A stretch of 64,000 bases of DNA, taken from DAIDKA01 sp035503515 (GTDB lineage: Bacteria; Pseudomonadota; Gammaproteobacteria; Steroidobacterales; Steroidobacteraceae). A model generated the notes under the pieces. The model saw only the letters and a program-made list of their open reading frames with translations. It had not been told where the DNA came from and searched no databases. Below, one piece after another: positions 1 to 8,761 of this stretch. The stretch lies in assembly GCA_035503515.1 (NCBI GenBank), contig DATJTJ010000003.1, positions 15,777 through 79,776 of the forward strand. Reading direction: 5' to 3'. Every line of letters begins with the position of its first letter. Positions within the stretch are counted from its first letter, which is position 1. The translations under genes were made by a program, and so were the position numbers.

Positions 1-1387
1 TGCCGGAGAAGCAGGAGGTATCGAACTGCGTGATCTTCGCGTTGTCGTGCTGGCAGGCCGCCACCAGGTCCGGCAGATCCTGGTAGATCAGCCAGTCCGC
101 ACCGATGACGCGTTCGATTTCCTCGTCGGTGCGGCCGCTGGCCACCAGTTCGCTGGCGGCCGGCATGTCGATGCCGTAGACATTCGGGAAGCGCACCGGT
201 GGGGCGGCCGAGGCGAAGTACACCTTGCGGGCGCCGGCCTCGCGCGCCAGCTCCACGATCTGGGCCGAAGTCGTGCCCCGCACGATGGAGTCGTCGACCA
301 GCAGCACGGTCTTGCCACGGAACTCCATGTCCACGGCATTGAGCTTCCTGCGCACCGATTTCTCGCGCATCTCCTGCCCCGGCATGATGAAGGTGCGGCC
401 GATGTAGCGGTTCTTGGTGAAGCCCTCGCGGTACTTGAGGCCCAGCCGGTGCGCCAGCTGCAGGGCGGCGGTGCGGCTGGTATCCGGGATCGGGATGACC
501 ACGTCGATGTCATGGTCGGGCCGCGCCCGCAGGATCTTCTCGGCGAGCCGGTCGCCCATGCGCATGCGCGCGCGGTACACCGAGATGTTGTCCATGATCG
601 AGTCCGGACGTGCGAAGTACACGTACTCGAAGATGCACGGCGTGTGCTGGACGCTGGCGACCAGCTGCTGGGAATGCAGCCGGCCGTGCTCGTCGATGAA
701 CACCGCCTCGCCCGGGCCGATGTCGCGCACGAACTGGAACGACAGCATGTCGAGTGCCACGCTTTCGGAGGCCAGCATCCACTCCGGGCCCTTCGCCGTC
801 TCGCGCCGTCCGAGCACCAGCGGCCGGATGCCGTTCGGATCACGGAAGCCGAGGATGCCGTGGCCGATGACCATGGCGACGACTGCATAGCCACCGCGGC
901 AGCGGCGGTAGACCGCGGTCAGCGCCGCGAAGATGTCCCCGGCCGTGACGCGCGGCGTGCCGACGCGCTGCAGCTCGGAGGCAAAGACGTTCAGCAGCAC
1001 CTCGGAATCCGAAGTGGTGTTCAGGTGCCGCCGGTCCTCGCGGTTGAGCACTTCGGCCAGTTCGGACGCATTGGTGAGGTTGCCGTTGTGCGCCAGGCAG
1101 ATGCCGTACGGGGCATTCACATAGAAGGGCTGCGCTTCGGTGACGCCGTCGGCGCCCGCCGTGGGATAGCGCACGTGACCCACGCCCATGTCACCGCGCA
1201 ACTCCAGCATGTCGTGCTGCTGGAAGGTATCGCGCACCAGGCCGGGGCCCTTGCGGATCGAGAGCGCGCCGCCCGCGGCGGTGGCGATGCCTGCGGCATC
1301 CTGTCCGCGGTGCTGCAGCACCGTGAGCGCATCGTACAGACGCTGGTTGACGGGACTGGTCCCGACGATGCCCACAATTCCGCACAT
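1..1387 (-). CDS. purF: Amidophosphoribosyltransferase PurF (3' end outside window)
   Basis: First committed enzyme of purine synthesis: it converts PRPP and glutamine to phosphoribosylamine in the cytoplasm. The protein opens Met-Cys-Gly-Ile-Val-Gly-Ile, so removal of Met exposes the catalytic Cys of the N-terminal (Ntn) glutaminase domain. The PRPP-binding motif VLLVDDSIVRGTTS is visible near residue 360. About 462 codons are present; the family is about 505 residues long, so roughly the last 40 are cut off by the window edge. The start is fixed by a strong AGGAGG (complement of 1393-1398) six bases upstream. It lies directly downstream of cvpA, the classic cvpA-purF pair. Confidence 0.97.
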   Translation of the reverse strand, partial: MCGIVGIVGTSPVNQRLYDALTVLQHRGQDAAGIATAAGGALSIRKGPGLVRDTFQQHDMLELRGDMGVGHVRYPTAGADGVTEAQPFYVNAPYGICLAHNGNLTNASELAEVLNREDRRHLNTTSDSEVLLNVFASELQRVGTPRVTAGDIFAALTAVYRRCRGGYAVVAMVIGHGILGFRDPNGIRPLVLGRRETAKGPEWMLASESVALDMLSFQFVRDIGPGEAVFIDEHGRLHSQQLVASVQHTPCIFEYVYFARPDSIMDNISVYRARMRMGDRLAEKILRARPDHDIDVVIPIPDTSRTAALQLAHRLGLKYREGFTKNRYIGRTFIMPGQEMREKSVRRKLNAVDMEFRGKTVLLVDDSIVRGTTSAQIVELAREAGARKVYFASAAPPVRFPNVYGIDMPAASELVASGRTDEEIERVIGADWLIYQDLPDLVAACQHDNAKITQFDTSCFSG

Positions 1388-1403
1388 GACCGCCTCCTGG
1401 AGA

Positions 1404-1931
1404 TTAATTCACCGTGCGATTCGCTGCCGTGACCACGTGGCGCTTGAACCGGCTCCCGCCCAGTGACCACAGCAGATCCGCGGCGTCCTGTCCGTACGGC
1501 ACCAGAATGGACTGATGCCACCACGGCTCACGATCCAGTCGCACCGTCTCGCACACTATGATTGCCGCCCCGACGATCAGCACGCCCCGCAGCAGTCCGA
1601 ACAGCAGCCCGAGGAACCGATCGACGCCGGTCAACAGCGACAATCTCACGAAATAGTTGACGATGACCCCGACCGCGTGTCCCAGCAGCAGCACCAGCAG
1701 GAACAGGATCAGTCGGGCGGCCCAGGGGCGCACGGGTTCCTGGTTGAGCAGACCGCCCAGATGAGGCTCCAGCGCGGCGGCGAAATGCCAGGCTACGAAG
1801 GCGGCCACGATCCAGGTGCAGACGGCGATGATTTCGCGTAGCAGACCTCTGAACAGGCCGACCGTGCCCGAAACGACCACGGTCACGATAATCAGGTAAT
1901 CAGCTGTGGTGAACGCAAACGACTGATGCAT
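1404..1931 (-). CDS. cvpA: CvpA family membrane protein
   Basis: Small inner-membrane protein of the colicin V production family, conserved next to purF in gammaproteobacteria. About four hydrophobic segments are visible (near residues 10-30, 35-55, 75-95 and 100-125), and the length (175 aa) is typical. The ATG at 1931 is preceded by AGG at a five-base distance; a TTG one codon earlier is also possible. The gene ends 16 bases before purF, so the two are likely co-transcribed. Its biochemical role is not established from sequence. Confidence 0.92.
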   Translation of the reverse strand: MHQSFAFTTADYLIIVTVVVSGTVGLFRGLLREIIAVCTWIVAAFVAWHFAAALEPHLGGLLNQEPVRPWAARLILFLLVLLLGHAVGVIVNYFVRLSLLTGVDRFLGLLFGLLRGVLIVGAAIIVCETVRLDREPWWHQSILVPYGQDAADLLWSLGGSRFKRHVVTAANRTVN

Positions 1932-1964
1932 CAATGCCTGCAGGCGGCCGGAATGGCGCCGGGG

Positions 1965-1970
1965 ATTGTA
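1965..1970 (-). promoter_or_regulatory. Possible -10 element for cvpA-purF
   Basis: On the minus strand this reads TACAAT, five of six matches to a sigma-70 -10 box, about 35 bases upstream of the cvpA start in the 106-base gap after the SPOR gene. I could not find a convincing -35 at normal spacing, so this is tentative. The rest of the gap (1971-2037) shows nothing else clear. Confidence 0.3.
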
Positions 1971-2037
1971 CTAGAGCCCGGTTGCCAACGTGCGGGTCAA
2001 CCGCAGGTTTTTCAAGGGATCGCCGCCGTCGCGCAGG

Positions 2038-2715
2038 CTAGCGGGGGACCACTTCCCCGCCCTTCTCACCCGCCGCCTTCAGACGCGCGAGCAGCTTCTG
2101 GGCTGCGGCGCGGTCGCGCTCGGCGCCGACCCGGACGCGGTACAGCCGGTGGCCATGGCGGGCGGCTTCCGAAATGGACCCGCTGAAGCCATGTGACTTA
2201 AGGCCGGCGATGAGATGCGCGGCATTCTCGCGGCTGCTGAAGGTCCCGAGCTGCACGGTCCAGCCGCCCGGGGCGCGTTCGATCGCCTTGTCGGCCGGCG
2301 GCGCCGGGGCGCGCGTCGCGGGCACCGCAGCCGCAGGCTTCGCGGGATGCGCCGCGACGTGATCGGCAGCGGCCGGTGATGGGGCCGGCGCGGGTCGGGG
2401 CACGGGCGTTGCCACCGGTGCGGAGGCCGGAGCACTCGCCACGGCCGTGCGCGCCACCGGTTCACTGGCGGGCGGTACGGCCGTCGATGCCGCCACCGGC
2501 GCGCTGTTCGGACGGACGGTCTCGGCGAGATCCATGGTGTAGGAGCGCATCGGCGCCTGGTCGGGTTGCGCCGGGGGTGGTTGCGGCGGCGGCCGCGGAC
2601 CGGTCAGCAGCTCGGGCACCAGCAGCACGAGCAGTACGACCAGTATGACGCCGCCGGTGAGTCTTTCTTTGGCTTGCTGTTCCAAGTCGGTCTCAATGGG
2701 GCTTGAGGGTATCAA
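2038..2715 (-). CDS. dedD: SPOR-domain cell division protein (DedD-like)
   Basis: A bitopic membrane protein whose C-terminal SPOR domain is expected to bind denuded peptidoglycan at the division septum. One transmembrane segment (about residues 22-38), then a long Pro/Ala-rich linker (about 40-145), then the SPOR domain from about residue 148 (GGWTVQLGTFSSRENA) to the end. The position between folC and cvpA matches dedD in gammaproteobacteria. The first start is TTG at 2715, overlapping folC by 23 bases; a second TTG at 2685 (codon 11) would shorten the cytoplasmic tail and avoid the overlap. No strong ribosome binding site decides between them. Confidence 0.88.
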   Translation of the reverse strand: MIPSSPIETDLEQQAKERLTGGVILVVLLVLLVPELLTGPRPPPQPPPAQPDQAPMRSYTMDLAETVRPNSAPVAASTAVPPASEPVARTAVASAPASAPVATPVPRPAPAPSPAAADHVAAHPAKPAAAVPATRAPAPPADKAIERAPGGWTVQLGTFSSRENAAHLIAGLKSHGFSGSISEAARHGHRLYRVRVGAERDRAAAQKLLARLKAAGEKGGEVVPR

Positions 2716-3991
2716 GCCATTCCAGCGCGGCGGTCACCGTACTGAAACTGCCGAACACCAGCACCCGGTCACCGGGCCGCGCCAGTGTGCGCGCAATCTC
2801 GCATCCCTGCGCGACCGAATCCGCACGCCGGGTGACCTCGATATGCGGCGCAAGCCGCGCGGCCAGTTCGGCCGCGGTGCCACCCCGCGGGCCCGGCAGC
2901 GCGCAGGCGATCCAGATATCGGCAGCGCCCTTGAGAGCCCCGCCGATCTCGTCGGCATCCTTGTCCTGAAGGATGCCGCACACGGCAAGCGTGCGGCCCG
3001 TGACGGGCCGCTCATCGAGGTTGTTCCTGAGTACGCGCGCGGCCGGCTCGTTGTGGGAGACATCCAGGATCCATTCCACGGGTCCCGGGATGACCTGGAA
3101 GCGGCCCGCCACGACGACTCGGCCCAGGGCCGTGGCGATGATGTCGCGCGTGAGCGCCGCGGCCCGCAGCGTAGTGCCCGCGCTCTGCATGAGGGATTCG
3201 ATGGCCGCCAGGGCCGTGGCCGAGTTGCGGTATTGGATCCGGCCCGCCAGGCGCGGCGGCGGCAGTCCCGGGATCTCGCCCTGCAAGCCGCGATAGCTCC
3301 AGGTGCCGGCCCCGATCTGCCAGCCGAACTGGCGCTCGGCGATGACGGCCCGGGCACCGAGCCGCTCGATGGCGGCGTACACGCTCGCCGGCATCTCCGG
3401 CGTCCCCAGCACCGCAGGGCGGCCGCTGCGGAAGATCCCGGCCTTCTCAGCGCCAATGGCATCCAGGGTGTCCCCGAGCCAGTCGCGATGATCGAATCCC
3501 ACCGAACACAGCACGGCCACGTCCGCGTCCACCAGGTTCGTGGCATCGAGGCGTCCCCCCAGGCCCACTTCCAGGACCGCCACGGCGACTTGCTGCTGCG
3601 CAAACAGCAACAGCGCCGCAAGGGTGTTGTATTCGAAGAACGTCAGCGTCGTCGCCCCACGGGCGGCCTCGATGGTTTCGAATACCGCGATCAGCTGCTC
3701 ATCGGTGGCCTCGCGGCCATCGACGTGGATGCGCTCGTTGTAGCGCAGCAGATGCGGCGAGGTGAGCGTGCCGACCCGCACTCCCTGGGCCAGCAGCAAC
3801 GCCTCAAGCGTCGCAACCGTGGAACCCTTGCCGTTGGTCCCGGCGACCGTGATGACCCGATAGCGCGGCGCGTCGAGCCCCAGCGTGGCTGCGACCTTGC
3901 CCACGCGACCCAACCCCAGATCGATCGAGCGGGTGTGGACCTGCTCCTGCAACGCGAGCCATTCGGCCAGCGTGCGCGAGGCCACCGTCAT
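2693..3991 (-). CDS. folC: Folylpolyglutamate synthase / dihydrofolate synthase FolC
   Basis: Adds glutamate to dihydropteroate and to folates, giving dihydrofolate and polyglutamylated folates. The Mur-ligase-type ATP loop (TVAGTNGKGST, about residue 47-57) and the central KAGIFR segment are visible; 432 aa is the usual length. The ATG at 3989-3991 shares one base with the accD stop (TGATG), indicating translational coupling. accD-folC-dedD-cvpA-purF is a conserved order. An in-frame open stretch runs upstream through accD, but the conserved FolC N-terminus begins at this ATG. Confidence 0.96.
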   Translation of the reverse strand: MTVASRTLAEWLALQEQVHTRSIDLGLGRVGKVAATLGLDAPRYRVITVAGTNGKGSTVATLEALLLAQGVRVGTLTSPHLLRYNERIHVDGREATDEQLIAVFETIEAARGATTLTFFEYNTLAALLLFAQQQVAVAVLEVGLGGRLDATNLVDADVAVLCSVGFDHRDWLGDTLDAIGAEKAGIFRSGRPAVLGTPEMPASVYAAIERLGARAVIAERQFGWQIGAGTWSYRGLQGEIPGLPPPRLAGRIQYRNSATALAAIESLMQSAGTTLRAAALTRDIIATALGRVVVAGRFQVIPGPVEWILDVSHNEPAARVLRNNLDERPVTGRTLAVCGILQDKDADEIGGALKGAADIWIACALPGPRGGTAAELAARLAPHIEVTRRADSVAQGCEIARTLARPGDRVLVFGSFSTVTAALEWLDTLKPH

Positions 3992-4854
3992 CAGGCCGCG
4001 CGCGGCGGCTGTTTCATCAGCATCGCCAGCATGCCGCCGATGCGATCGCGCATGTCGCGCCGGTCCACGATCATGTCCACCGCGCCGTGCTCGAGCTGGA
4101 ACTCGCTGCGCTGGAAGCCTTCCGGCAACGTCTCGCGCATGGTCTGCTGGATGATGCGCGGGCCGGTGAACCCGATGAGGGCCCGCGGCTCGGCCAGGTT
4201 CAGGTCTCCGAGCATGGCGAGACTTGCGGAGACGCCCCCCATGGTCGGATCGGTCATGACGGCCACGTACGGCAGGCGCGCCCGGGCCAGGCGGGCGAGC
4301 GCCGCGCTGGTCTTGGCCATCTGCTGCAACGAGAACAGCGCCTCCTGCATGCGCGCGCCACCGCTGGAGGTGAAGCACACGAAGGGCATGCGGTTGGCGA
4401 TGCAGAACTCGACCCCGCGACGGAAGCGCTCACCGACCACCGAGCCCATCGAGCCGCCGAGGAATTCGAACTCGAAGGCGCTCGCGCACACCGGATTGCC
4501 GAGCAGTCTGCCCGCCAGCACCACCAGTGCGTCCTTTTCGCCGGTCGCCTTCTGGGCCTGCGCCAGCCGGTCCTTGTAGCGCTTGCTGTCCTTGAACTTG
4601 AGGACGTCCTCGGGCGCCACGCTGGCGCCGACTTCCACCTGCTGCCCCTCGTCCAGGAACCACAGCAGCCGCTGGCGGGCGCCGATGCGCATGTGATGGC
4701 TGCACTTCGGGCACACGTACAGGTTGCGTTCCAGCTCGGCCCGATACAGAACGGCATCGCAGGCCGGGCACTTGATCCACAGCCCCTCGGGCACCGAGCG
4801 CGTCCGGCGCTCCGTCTTGATGCGCGAGGGCATGATCTTTTCGAACCAGGACAT
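3991..4854 (-). CDS. accD: Acetyl-CoA carboxylase carboxyltransferase subunit beta
   Basis: Beta half of the carboxyltransferase that moves CO2 from carboxybiotin to acetyl-CoA, giving malonyl-CoA for fatty acid synthesis. A four-cysteine zinc ribbon lies near the N-terminus (CPAC ... CPKC, about residues 27-50), followed by the carboxyltransferase core with SSGGARMQE near residue 160. The length is 287 aa, close to the E. coli protein. The start is the ATG of MSWFEK, which matches the family. It is coupled to folC by a one-base overlap. Confidence 0.97.
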   Translation of the reverse strand: MSWFEKIMPSRIKTERRTRSVPEGLWIKCPACDAVLYRAELERNLYVCPKCSHHMRIGARQRLLWFLDEGQQVEVGASVAPEDVLKFKDSKRYKDRLAQAQKATGEKDALVVLAGRLLGNPVCASAFEFEFLGGSMGSVVGERFRRGVEFCIANRMPFVCFTSSGGARMQEALFSLQQMAKTSAALARLARARLPYVAVMTDPTMGGVSASLAMLGDLNLAEPRALIGFTGPRIIQQTMRETLPEGFQRSEFQLEHGAVDMIVDRRDMRDRIGGMLAMLMKQPPRAA

Positions 4855-4870
4855 GGCGGCTTCCCGTGCT

Positions 4871-5680
4871 CTACCCGAAAGGGGGATCGGGAATAATAGC
4901 CGATACCGGCCCGGCCGCCTCCTCGGGCAGCCTGAAGGCCTGCGGATAGGCGACCTTCCAGAAGTACAGGCCTGACGCCGGCGCGGTCGGGGCACTGCGG
5001 GTCCGATCCCGGCCCGAGAGTACCTCGGCGGCCCACTGCGAGGGTGCCTTGGCCACGCCGATGTCCAGCAGCAGACCCACGAGGTTGCGCACCATGTGCT
5101 GCAGGAAGGCATTGGCCGTGGCTTCCATGATCACCACGTCGCCCTGGCGCCACACCTCCAGTGCGTACAGGCGACGCACCGGCGAGCGCGCCTGACATTC
5201 GGCGGCGCGAAACGCGCTGAAATCATGCTCGCCCACCAGCAGGGCGGCTGCCGCGCGCATCGGTTCGATGTCCAGCGGGCGGTGGATCAGGGCCGCGCGC
5301 CGTGTGGCCAGTGCCGAACGGGCCAGGCGGTTGAGGACGAAGTAGCGGTAGGTCCGCGATTCGGCACTGTAGCGCGCATGGAAATGCGCCGGCACCGCGC
5401 GGGCCCAGCGCACGCTGATGCTGTCGGGCAGATGCGAGTTCGCGCCCAGGATCCAGCTGCGTTCGACGCGCAAGGCCTGCGTGTCGAAGTGCGCGACCTG
5501 CCCCAGGGCATGCACGCCCGCGTCGGTCCGGCCGGCACACACGAGGCTCACCGCTTCATCGGCAACCCGGCTGAAGGCGGCTTCCGCCGTCTGCTGCACG
5601 CTGCTGACGCCCGGCTGCTGGGTCTGCCAGCCGGCGAACTGCGCGCCGTCGTACTCGAGCGCGACGGCGATCCGTGACAA
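4871..5680 (-). CDS. truA: tRNA pseudouridine(38-40) synthase TruA
   Basis: Isomerises uridines 38-40 in the anticodon stem of tRNAs. The catalytic aspartate is in the signature CAGRTDAGVHA (about residues 48-58), and a second conserved stretch, ATANAFLQHMVRN, lies near residue 200. The 269-aa length is normal. The start is TTG, 12 bases after the fimV stop; no in-frame ATG or GTG precedes the conserved N-terminus. The gene sits between fimV and accD, as in Pseudomonas. Confidence 0.96.
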   Translation of the reverse strand: MSRIAVALEYDGAQFAGWQTQQPGVSSVQQTAEAAFSRVADEAVSLVCAGRTDAGVHALGQVAHFDTQALRVERSWILGANSHLPDSISVRWARAVPAHFHARYSAESRTYRYFVLNRLARSALATRRAALIHRPLDIEPMRAAAALLVGEHDFSAFRAAECQARSPVRRLYALEVWRQGDVVIMEATANAFLQHMVRNLVGLLLDIGVAKAPSQWAAEVLSGRDRTRSAPTAPASGLYFWKVAYPQAFRLPEEAAGPVSAIIPDPPFG

Positions 5681-5692
5681 GGCGGCCTGACT

Positions 5693-8665
5693 TCAGCCGG
5701 GCAGCGACTCGATGAGGCGCTGGGCTTCCTGTTTCTGGGCCACCGAACCTTCGGAGACCACTTCCTCGAGGATGTTGCGCGCACCCTCCGGATCGCCCAT
5801 GTCCATGTAGGCGCGCGCCAGATCCAGCTTCGTGCCCACTTCGCTCATGGTCACCGGTTCCAGATCCGGCAGGGCCAGATCCTCGGTACCGAGCTTCTGG
5901 GTCTGGGTGAATGCCGTATCGGGAATGGTCGCGGTCCCGACGTCCAGATCCAGACCATTGTGCCGGGCGGTGTCGGCCGGCGGCGGGGCCTCGGGCAGGC
6001 CGAGGTTGAAATCCAGATCGTTCGACAGGGCCTGCAGGCTCGTGGTGGCGCCCACATCATGCTCCGGGGGCGCCGCGGCGGCATCGCCCGGCGTGTCGGT
6101 GGCGGCGCCATCGAACTGCCAGGCGCCGGTGGCCCCCGGGTCAGCTTCGAATTCCGGGCTGCGATGCTCGGCGGTTTCCAGGAGCCTGCGTGAATGTTCA
6201 TCGAGGCCCGCCACCATGGTCGGTGCATCCGCACCCGATCCGAGCGCCGGCTGATCCACGGTGTCCAGGGAATTCAGGTCCAGGCCCAGGTCGTCGATGG
6301 CAAGTTCGGCCGTCTGTTCCGCATGCGGTGTCTGCTGCAGAGCCTTGTCGACCTTCTCGCGCACGGTCGCAGTGCTGGCGTTGGTGGTCGCGCCCAGCTG
6401 CTGGTCGATGGTCGGCGACTCCACCGTCCCACCCTCGTTCAGCCCGCCGAAGCGGGCGGCGGCCATGCGGCCCGCCGTCATCTCCTGAGTGGAGCCGGTG
6501 GCGGCGTCGGCCTCGTTCAGGGCGAGATTCTTGTCCGTGGCCTGGGCCGCGGCGGCTTCCGCCGTCGGATCGCGTTCGCCGATGGCGGTGCCGATATCCA
6601 GGTCGATGTCATCGGCGGCTCGCAGCACCGCGGAGGGCGAACCGAGCACGTCGAAATCGATGCCCGCGTTCTGGCCGCCCTCGAGGTCGAGGTCCACGCC
6701 CGCCGCCGCCGCGCCGCTGACCGCGGAGCCGCCGGCGAACAGTGGATCCTCGGGCGCGATCTGCTTGCCCATGATGAGGATCTTTTCCCACTCGCCCGGC
6801 GCGGCTTCCGCGCGCGTGTCGGCGAGTTCGCGGGCGCTGTGCAGGAACTGCTCCTTGTTGCCCCACACGAAGAATACTTCCAGCAGCTTCAGCTTCAGGT
6901 CCCGGCGCGTGGGCTCACGCTGGATCGCGATGCGCACCAGATCGGCGGCCTGGTCGTACAGGCCATAGGCCATGTGGAAGTCGGCCTCGGCCAGCGGATC
7001 TCCCTGGTCGAGATTGACGGCGGTCTCCGCGCTGATGGTCTGGTCGGCAGCGATGTGCGGGGGCGCGCTCGGCTTCGGCGCGCCATCCAGGCGCGGCCGG
7101 GCGTGCGTGCCGGACTCCTCGACCAGGATCGACTCGTCCCGCAGCGGCACCAGCGGCTGCGTGTCGAACGTAGCATCGTGGCCCGTCGCGGTGTCGGTAC
7201 GGCTGTTCAGGCGGCTGAGTGAATCGTCGAAACTGGACTGGCGGCGTTCGCGCCAGCTGCGCAGGCCCAGGAAGGCGATGAGGGCGACCACCAGTGCGGC
7301 CAGCGCCCACCAGTACTTCAGGACGGTGTCGAGGATCGGCGAACCGTTCTGGGTTACGGCCACCGGCACGACATGCGCCCGATGCTTCGGCGCCGAAGCA
7401 GCCGGTGGGGCGGTTTCGGCACTTTCCGGAACCGAGGCCGGCGGCGGTTCGACCGCGGCGGAACTCACCGCCGGCGGGGCCGCAGGCGTCGCCTCGGGTG
7501 CCGGTGCCGGTGCCGGCGCCGGCGTGGGCGCAGGCGTGGGTGCGGCTGCGGGTGCCGCATTCGCCCGGGCGGCACTCTGGGCCGACGCCAGCTGGGCCTG
7601 CAGTCGGGCGAGATCCGCATTGCGCAGGGCCAACAGCCGCTGCGTCTCGTCAAGCTGCGACTGCAACTGCTGGACCTTGCCCTGCAGGGCCTTGGTATCC
7701 GCGCCGTTCGTCGCGCCCGCACCGCCAGCGGCGGACGTGCCCGGCGTCACCAGACGCAGCCGGCCCGCTTCGTTGGCCGGCGTCGCGGCCGGCGTGCCGG
7801 TGGACGGCGCCGCGCTGGGGGCCGCGCCCGAATGCCAGGCGGCGTACTGGCGGCGCACTTCGGCCAGCGCGTCGCTGGCGCTGACGGCGCCCAGGGCACT
7901 GGCGTCGGGCAGCCGCAGCACCGAGCCGGCCCGCAGGACGTTCATGTTCTTGTCGAACGCCTCGAGGTTGCCCTGATATGTCGCCACCATCCAGCGACGC
8001 AGTTCGGGGGTCGTCGAACCGGCCGACTCGTGGGCGGCGATGCGTGAGAGCGTATCGCCCCGATGCACCTGGTAGGTCTGGGCAGCCGAGCCCGCGGCGG
8101 CATTCGCGCCGGCCGCCGACGGCCGTGCGGCGGGGGCTGGAGCCGGAGCGGGCGCGGGAGCCTCCGCCGGCGCCGCGGGTGCGCGCTGGATGGCGCCACC
8201 GCGGGGCGTCGCGTCGCCCACCGCAGGCGCGGCTACGACGGGAGCTGCGCCCTGGCCCTGGTCCGGGGTGTAGACCGGCGGGTCGAGGAGCACGGTGTAT
8301 TCGTGGGTCACATGGCCGCGCGGCCAGTTGATCTCGACCAGCAGCGTGACGAAGGGTTCGGTAATGGCCTGTGCGGAATGGACCTTGATGATGTCGCGCC
8401 CGTCGGCGGTCTGCATGGGCTTCAGCGTCACCGAAGAGAGGAAGGCCGGCCAGTCCAGGCCGTTCTTGGTGAACTCATCCCGCGGGGCCATCGTGGCCTT
8501 GAGGTTCGCGAGGTCTTCGGGTGTCGCGCCGATCAGGTCGATATCAGCGTCAAGTGGCGCATTGAGTGACGAGTGCAGGTGGATGTCACCCAGGCCAAGC
8601 GCCATCGCGGCTGGCGAGCCAACGATCAACGCCGCCAGCGTCCACTTAAGGGATTTGGCAGTCAT
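5693..8665 (-). CDS. fimV: FimV-family pilus assembly / polar hub protein
   Basis: Large inner-membrane protein of the FimV family, needed for type IV pilus assembly and polar organisation in related bacteria. Order of parts: signal peptide (1-22); FimV N-terminal domain (about 23-135); Ala/Pro linker; periplasmic LysM domain (YQVHRGDTLSRIAAHE, about 199-214); coiled coil (about 325-365); Ala/Pro tract; transmembrane helix near 450-470; a long acidic cytoplasmic region; and a C-terminal FimV motif with TPR-like helices over the last 50 residues. 990 aa is typical. The rightmost 96 bases before asd are AT-rich and probably hold its promoter. Confidence 0.93.
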   Translation of the reverse strand: MTAKSLKWTLAALIVGSPAAMALGLGDIHLHSSLNAPLDADIDLIGATPEDLANLKATMAPRDEFTKNGLDWPAFLSSVTLKPMQTADGRDIIKVHSAQAITEPFVTLLVEINWPRGHVTHEYTVLLDPPVYTPDQGQGAAPVVAAPAVGDATPRGGAIQRAPAAPAEAPAPAPAPAPAARPSAAGANAAAGSAAQTYQVHRGDTLSRIAAHESAGSTTPELRRWMVATYQGNLEAFDKNMNVLRAGSVLRLPDASALGAVSASDALAEVRRQYAAWHSGAAPSAAPSTGTPAATPANEAGRLRLVTPGTSAAGGAGATNGADTKALQGKVQQLQSQLDETQRLLALRNADLARLQAQLASAQSAARANAAPAAAPTPAPTPAPAPAPAPEATPAAPPAVSSAAVEPPPASVPESAETAPPAASAPKHRAHVVPVAVTQNGSPILDTVLKYWWALAALVVALIAFLGLRSWRERRQSSFDDSLSRLNSRTDTATGHDATFDTQPLVPLRDESILVEESGTHARPRLDGAPKPSAPPHIAADQTISAETAVNLDQGDPLAEADFHMAYGLYDQAADLVRIAIQREPTRRDLKLKLLEVFFVWGNKEQFLHSARELADTRAEAAPGEWEKILIMGKQIAPEDPLFAGGSAVSGAAAAGVDLDLEGGQNAGIDFDVLGSPSAVLRAADDIDLDIGTAIGERDPTAEAAAAQATDKNLALNEADAATGSTQEMTAGRMAAARFGGLNEGGTVESPTIDQQLGATTNASTATVREKVDKALQQTPHAEQTAELAIDDLGLDLNSLDTVDQPALGSGADAPTMVAGLDEHSRRLLETAEHRSPEFEADPGATGAWQFDGAATDTPGDAAAAPPEHDVGATTSLQALSNDLDFNLGLPEAPPPADTARHNGLDLDVGTATIPDTAFTQTQKLGTEDLALPDLEPVTMSEVGTKLDLARAYMDMGDPEGARNILEEVVSEGSVAQKQEAQRLIESLPG
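7499..7560 (-). repeat. Low-complexity GC repeat inside fimV
   Basis: Imperfect hexamer repeats of the GGTGCC/GGCGTG type encode an alternating Ala-Pro tract in the linker between the coiled coil and the transmembrane helix of FimV. The six-base unit means that slippage would change linker length without breaking the frame. A similar, shorter Ala-Pro tract lies near 8120-8165. Confidence 0.7.
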
Positions 8666-8761
8666 TCACGATACTCCGCACCATGCGGCCGATAAAAAAC
8701 CTTAAAAAAACAAAAGCATGGACTGGATTGCGCAAATCCACACCACGGACGGCAATATAAC

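Noticed and set aside
47..1432. Long plus-strand open frame opposite purF
   Set aside because: It has no recognisable domain, and the minus strand encodes a clear PurF with a strong ribosome binding site. GC-driven shadow.
8676..8688. CCGCA-CCA-TGCGG hairpin in the fimV leader
   Set aside because: A 5-base stem next to an A-run could be a terminator only on the wrong strand; too short to support regulation.
8726..8740. Short inverted repeat near a T-run after asd
   Set aside because: The stem is five bases and the T-run is about ten bases away, so it does not form a convincing terminator.
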